In this document: piece after piece, positions 62,401 through 64,000 of the stretch | How positions within the stretch are numbered: the stretch's first letter is position 1 | Layout of the letters: every line of letters starts with the position of its first letter | From: Diprion similis | Taxonomy: Eukaryota > Arthropoda > Insecta > Hymenoptera > Diprionidae | DNA length: 64,000 nucleotides | Assembly (NCBI RefSeq): GCF_021155765.1 | Contig: NC_060107.1 | Span: 13,068,501 to 13,132,500, forward strand | Direction of reading: 5' to 3' | Notes under the pieces: model-generated | The model's database searches: none | Told to the model about the DNA's origin: nothing | The model's input: the letters and a program-made list of their open reading frames with translations, nothing else | Translations under genes and position numbers: made by a program

Positions 62401-63909
62401 TTGTACCAAGGTGCAGCGAGTCAGATGGTACCCTTCCTAGAAAGTGTCAAGCTACCATGCCCAGTTTATCACAACCCGGCTGATTATGGTACAACTTTTC
62501 ATTCAATCAAAATTAATTTTCGTCTTGATATACAGGATGTTAATTCGTTTATTTTAAACTCATTATTAGAACAAGTTTAGGTTTAAGGTTTTTGCCGAGG
62601 AAATAGTTTCACGGCTGACGTGAGATGTTGAAATATTAACTTAAATATTAATTCTAAGACGGATTTACTTCGGGAGACTGGTTTTCCGGAAATTCATCTC
62701 GTTCATTAATTTTTTTACAAAATAGTTTTATTTCGAGCATGTATTCAATTGTTGTATTTGTAAGGTACCGAGAACTCTTGAGAAATGCAAAAGTAGAGAA
62801 CACTGGGATTATAGACAAAAGCTTAGATGCCGATGCTTTATTTCGTTTCACTACAAAATCGTGAAAATCGAGTAGATTTAGTTGATTTCAGTCTACGATG
62901 ACTAATTGCATTCGGAACTTTTCTTCTTATCATGTTGGCATGGTTGAATATTCTATTTCACAACCTTGCATTTGGTGATTTTGGAGAAAATAGTTTTCTG
63001 TATAAAATGAGCCACCGTGGAGTGAAATTTGCGAAACATCTATTTTGTTTTTACCATTTTCAAGCGATTTGAAATGAAACATCAATACCAGCTAAGCTCT
63101 TATTTATAATGCCCATATTTATCGCTTTCGTATTGCAGAATTTATCTTTGTAGCTTTTGAATATGAAAATTGTGCAAATACTCAACGTACGACTATCTCG
63201 TAATGAAATGAAAAAGTATAGATTTCCAGCCGACCATCAGCCTGAAATTCAATTTCTCGTTTAAAATCGTTACCATGATGTTTCGTATTTTGTCGCAGTG
63301 ATTGAATTGGCCTGTGCGGAATACGGCGAGGATAAGATCGACGCTTTGGTTTGGGCAACGCAAAACGGCAAGAGTCTCCAGTGGTTCACAAATCCAGATG
63401 CTATATTAGACACGGCGGCACTGCGAGGTAGAATCATCACGGCTTTCATGCGATTGCACTGTTTTCATTACGGATATTCCATGGTTTTTTACTCAGGTCA
63501 AAATTTCAACATTCCGTTTCATGTTTCAGTCAAACATCCCCTGAAGAATTCTGGAATTTATGAGAAAATGTCGGGACAAGAAACGTCGCAATATAATCAA
63601 ATAAAAGTCCTCCTGAAGAGAGGGTTCTTGAAAACTAAAAGAGACACTGTGAGTTGTAAAACGAATACCAAATTATCATTTGCTCTGTTTAGTCCGGTAT
63701 TCACGTCATTTTTCACACACTGCGAAAATTTAACTTTCAGACTCTGACCCACCTCCGAATAGCTGTGAACATCTTTACCGGCGTAATGCTGGGAACTTTG
63801 TTCATTCGTGCCGGTAACGAAGGTTCCAGAGTTTTGGATAACTACAATTTACTATTTGCTATTCTGATGCACCACATGATGACCACCATGATGTTGACCA
63901 TTCTTACAT
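56487..63909 (+). CDS. ABCG half-transporter, ABCG1/4-like (3' end beyond window)
   Basis: Membrane exporter of the ABCG subfamily (sterols, lipids or xenobiotics), working as a dimer. Exons 56487-56658, 59822-60005, 60515-60638, 61817-61962, 62070-62193, 62374-62488, 63299-63427, 63530-63648 and 63741-63909 join in frame to 427 residues. The nucleotide-binding domain is complete: Walker [10 protein letters not shown] (80-88), Q-loop YITQDD (Gln 126), signature LSGGQKKR (181-188), Walker B VMFLDEPT (201-208) and H-loop IHQPS (His 238). Then come [18 protein letters not shown] and the first membrane helices from about residue 378 ([16 protein letters not shown]). About 200 residues with the remaining helices are missing. 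The start ATG at 56487 gives a 40-residue polar lead before [10 protein letters not shown]. The closest fly relatives I can think of are the CG4822/Atet group; the exact orthologue is not resolved. Confidence 0.93.
57166..57285 (+). repeat. dispersed repeat, copy 2
   Basis: Counterpart of 1122-1240, same orientation, with shared TTGAGGTTAGG, GCGCATGCGC and AGTACAGAAAA blocks. It lies in the first intron of the ABCG gene. Family unknown. Confidence 0.5.
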
Positions 63910-64000
63910 GTGAGTGATGAGTAATAGCAGATCGACTGTTTTTTCTCAATTAATATTAATCGATACCATTCTGAGGCTCTTTTTATTTACTCGAATGGTA

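Overview
This is an insect nuclear-genome window: AT-rich but CpG-tolerant DNA, split genes with GT-AG introns, long introns, many short terminal-inverted-repeat elements and no bacterial-style operons. An icarapin-like gene with the best match to the bee/wasp/sawfly form, the relaxed CpG content and a short TTAGG-type motif suggest Hymenoptera. The order and species are inferences. All exon coordinates below were read by eye from splice sites and protein continuity.

Layout. (1) 1-10.7 kb: a divergent arginine kinase gene (+, 5504-7801, three exons). I believe it sits inside the first intron of an unrecognised minus-strand gene (exons at 10334-10230, 3995-3873, 3126-3064, 2680-2606 and 2460-2398) encoding a type II single-pass membrane protein. 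(2) 13.5-26.6 kb: the complete minus-strand gene for a TRPV channel of the Inactive (Iav) type. It has 14 exons and encodes about 1168 residues, with N-terminal ankyrin repeats, six membrane segments, a pore and a long C-tail with a 13-residue polyglutamine tract. Three non-autonomous DNA elements sit in its introns. Two of these are 599-bp TA-flanked copies in opposite orientation that bracket exon 2, and one is a 774-bp TTAA-flanked fold-back element. (3) 26.6-33.4 kb: no intact gene; a fold-back element at 28.1 kb and a small frame-disrupted gene remnant at 28.6-29.0 kb. (4) 33.4-44.2 kb: an icarapin-like secreted protein gene (+), four small exons across 10.8 kb, with three repeat elements in the introns. 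(5) 47.2-49.6 kb: a compact pair on +, BORCS7 (a BORC lysosome-positioning subunit) followed by ribosomal protein L9 with a TOP-type 5' leader exon. (6) 49.7-56.5 kb: AT-rich DNA with no convincing gene. (7) 56.5-63.9 kb: the 5' part of an ABCG half-transporter (+), with a complete nucleotide-binding domain and the first membrane helices; it runs off the window.

The genes are functionally unrelated (energy buffering, mechanosensation, secretion, lysosome transport, translation, lipid/xenobiotic export), as is normal for an animal chromosome. The most original observations are the short-exon membrane-protein gene hosting arginine kinase, the mirrored element pair around iav exon 2, a 111-nt hairpin in iav intron 1, and several families of small inverted-repeat elements.
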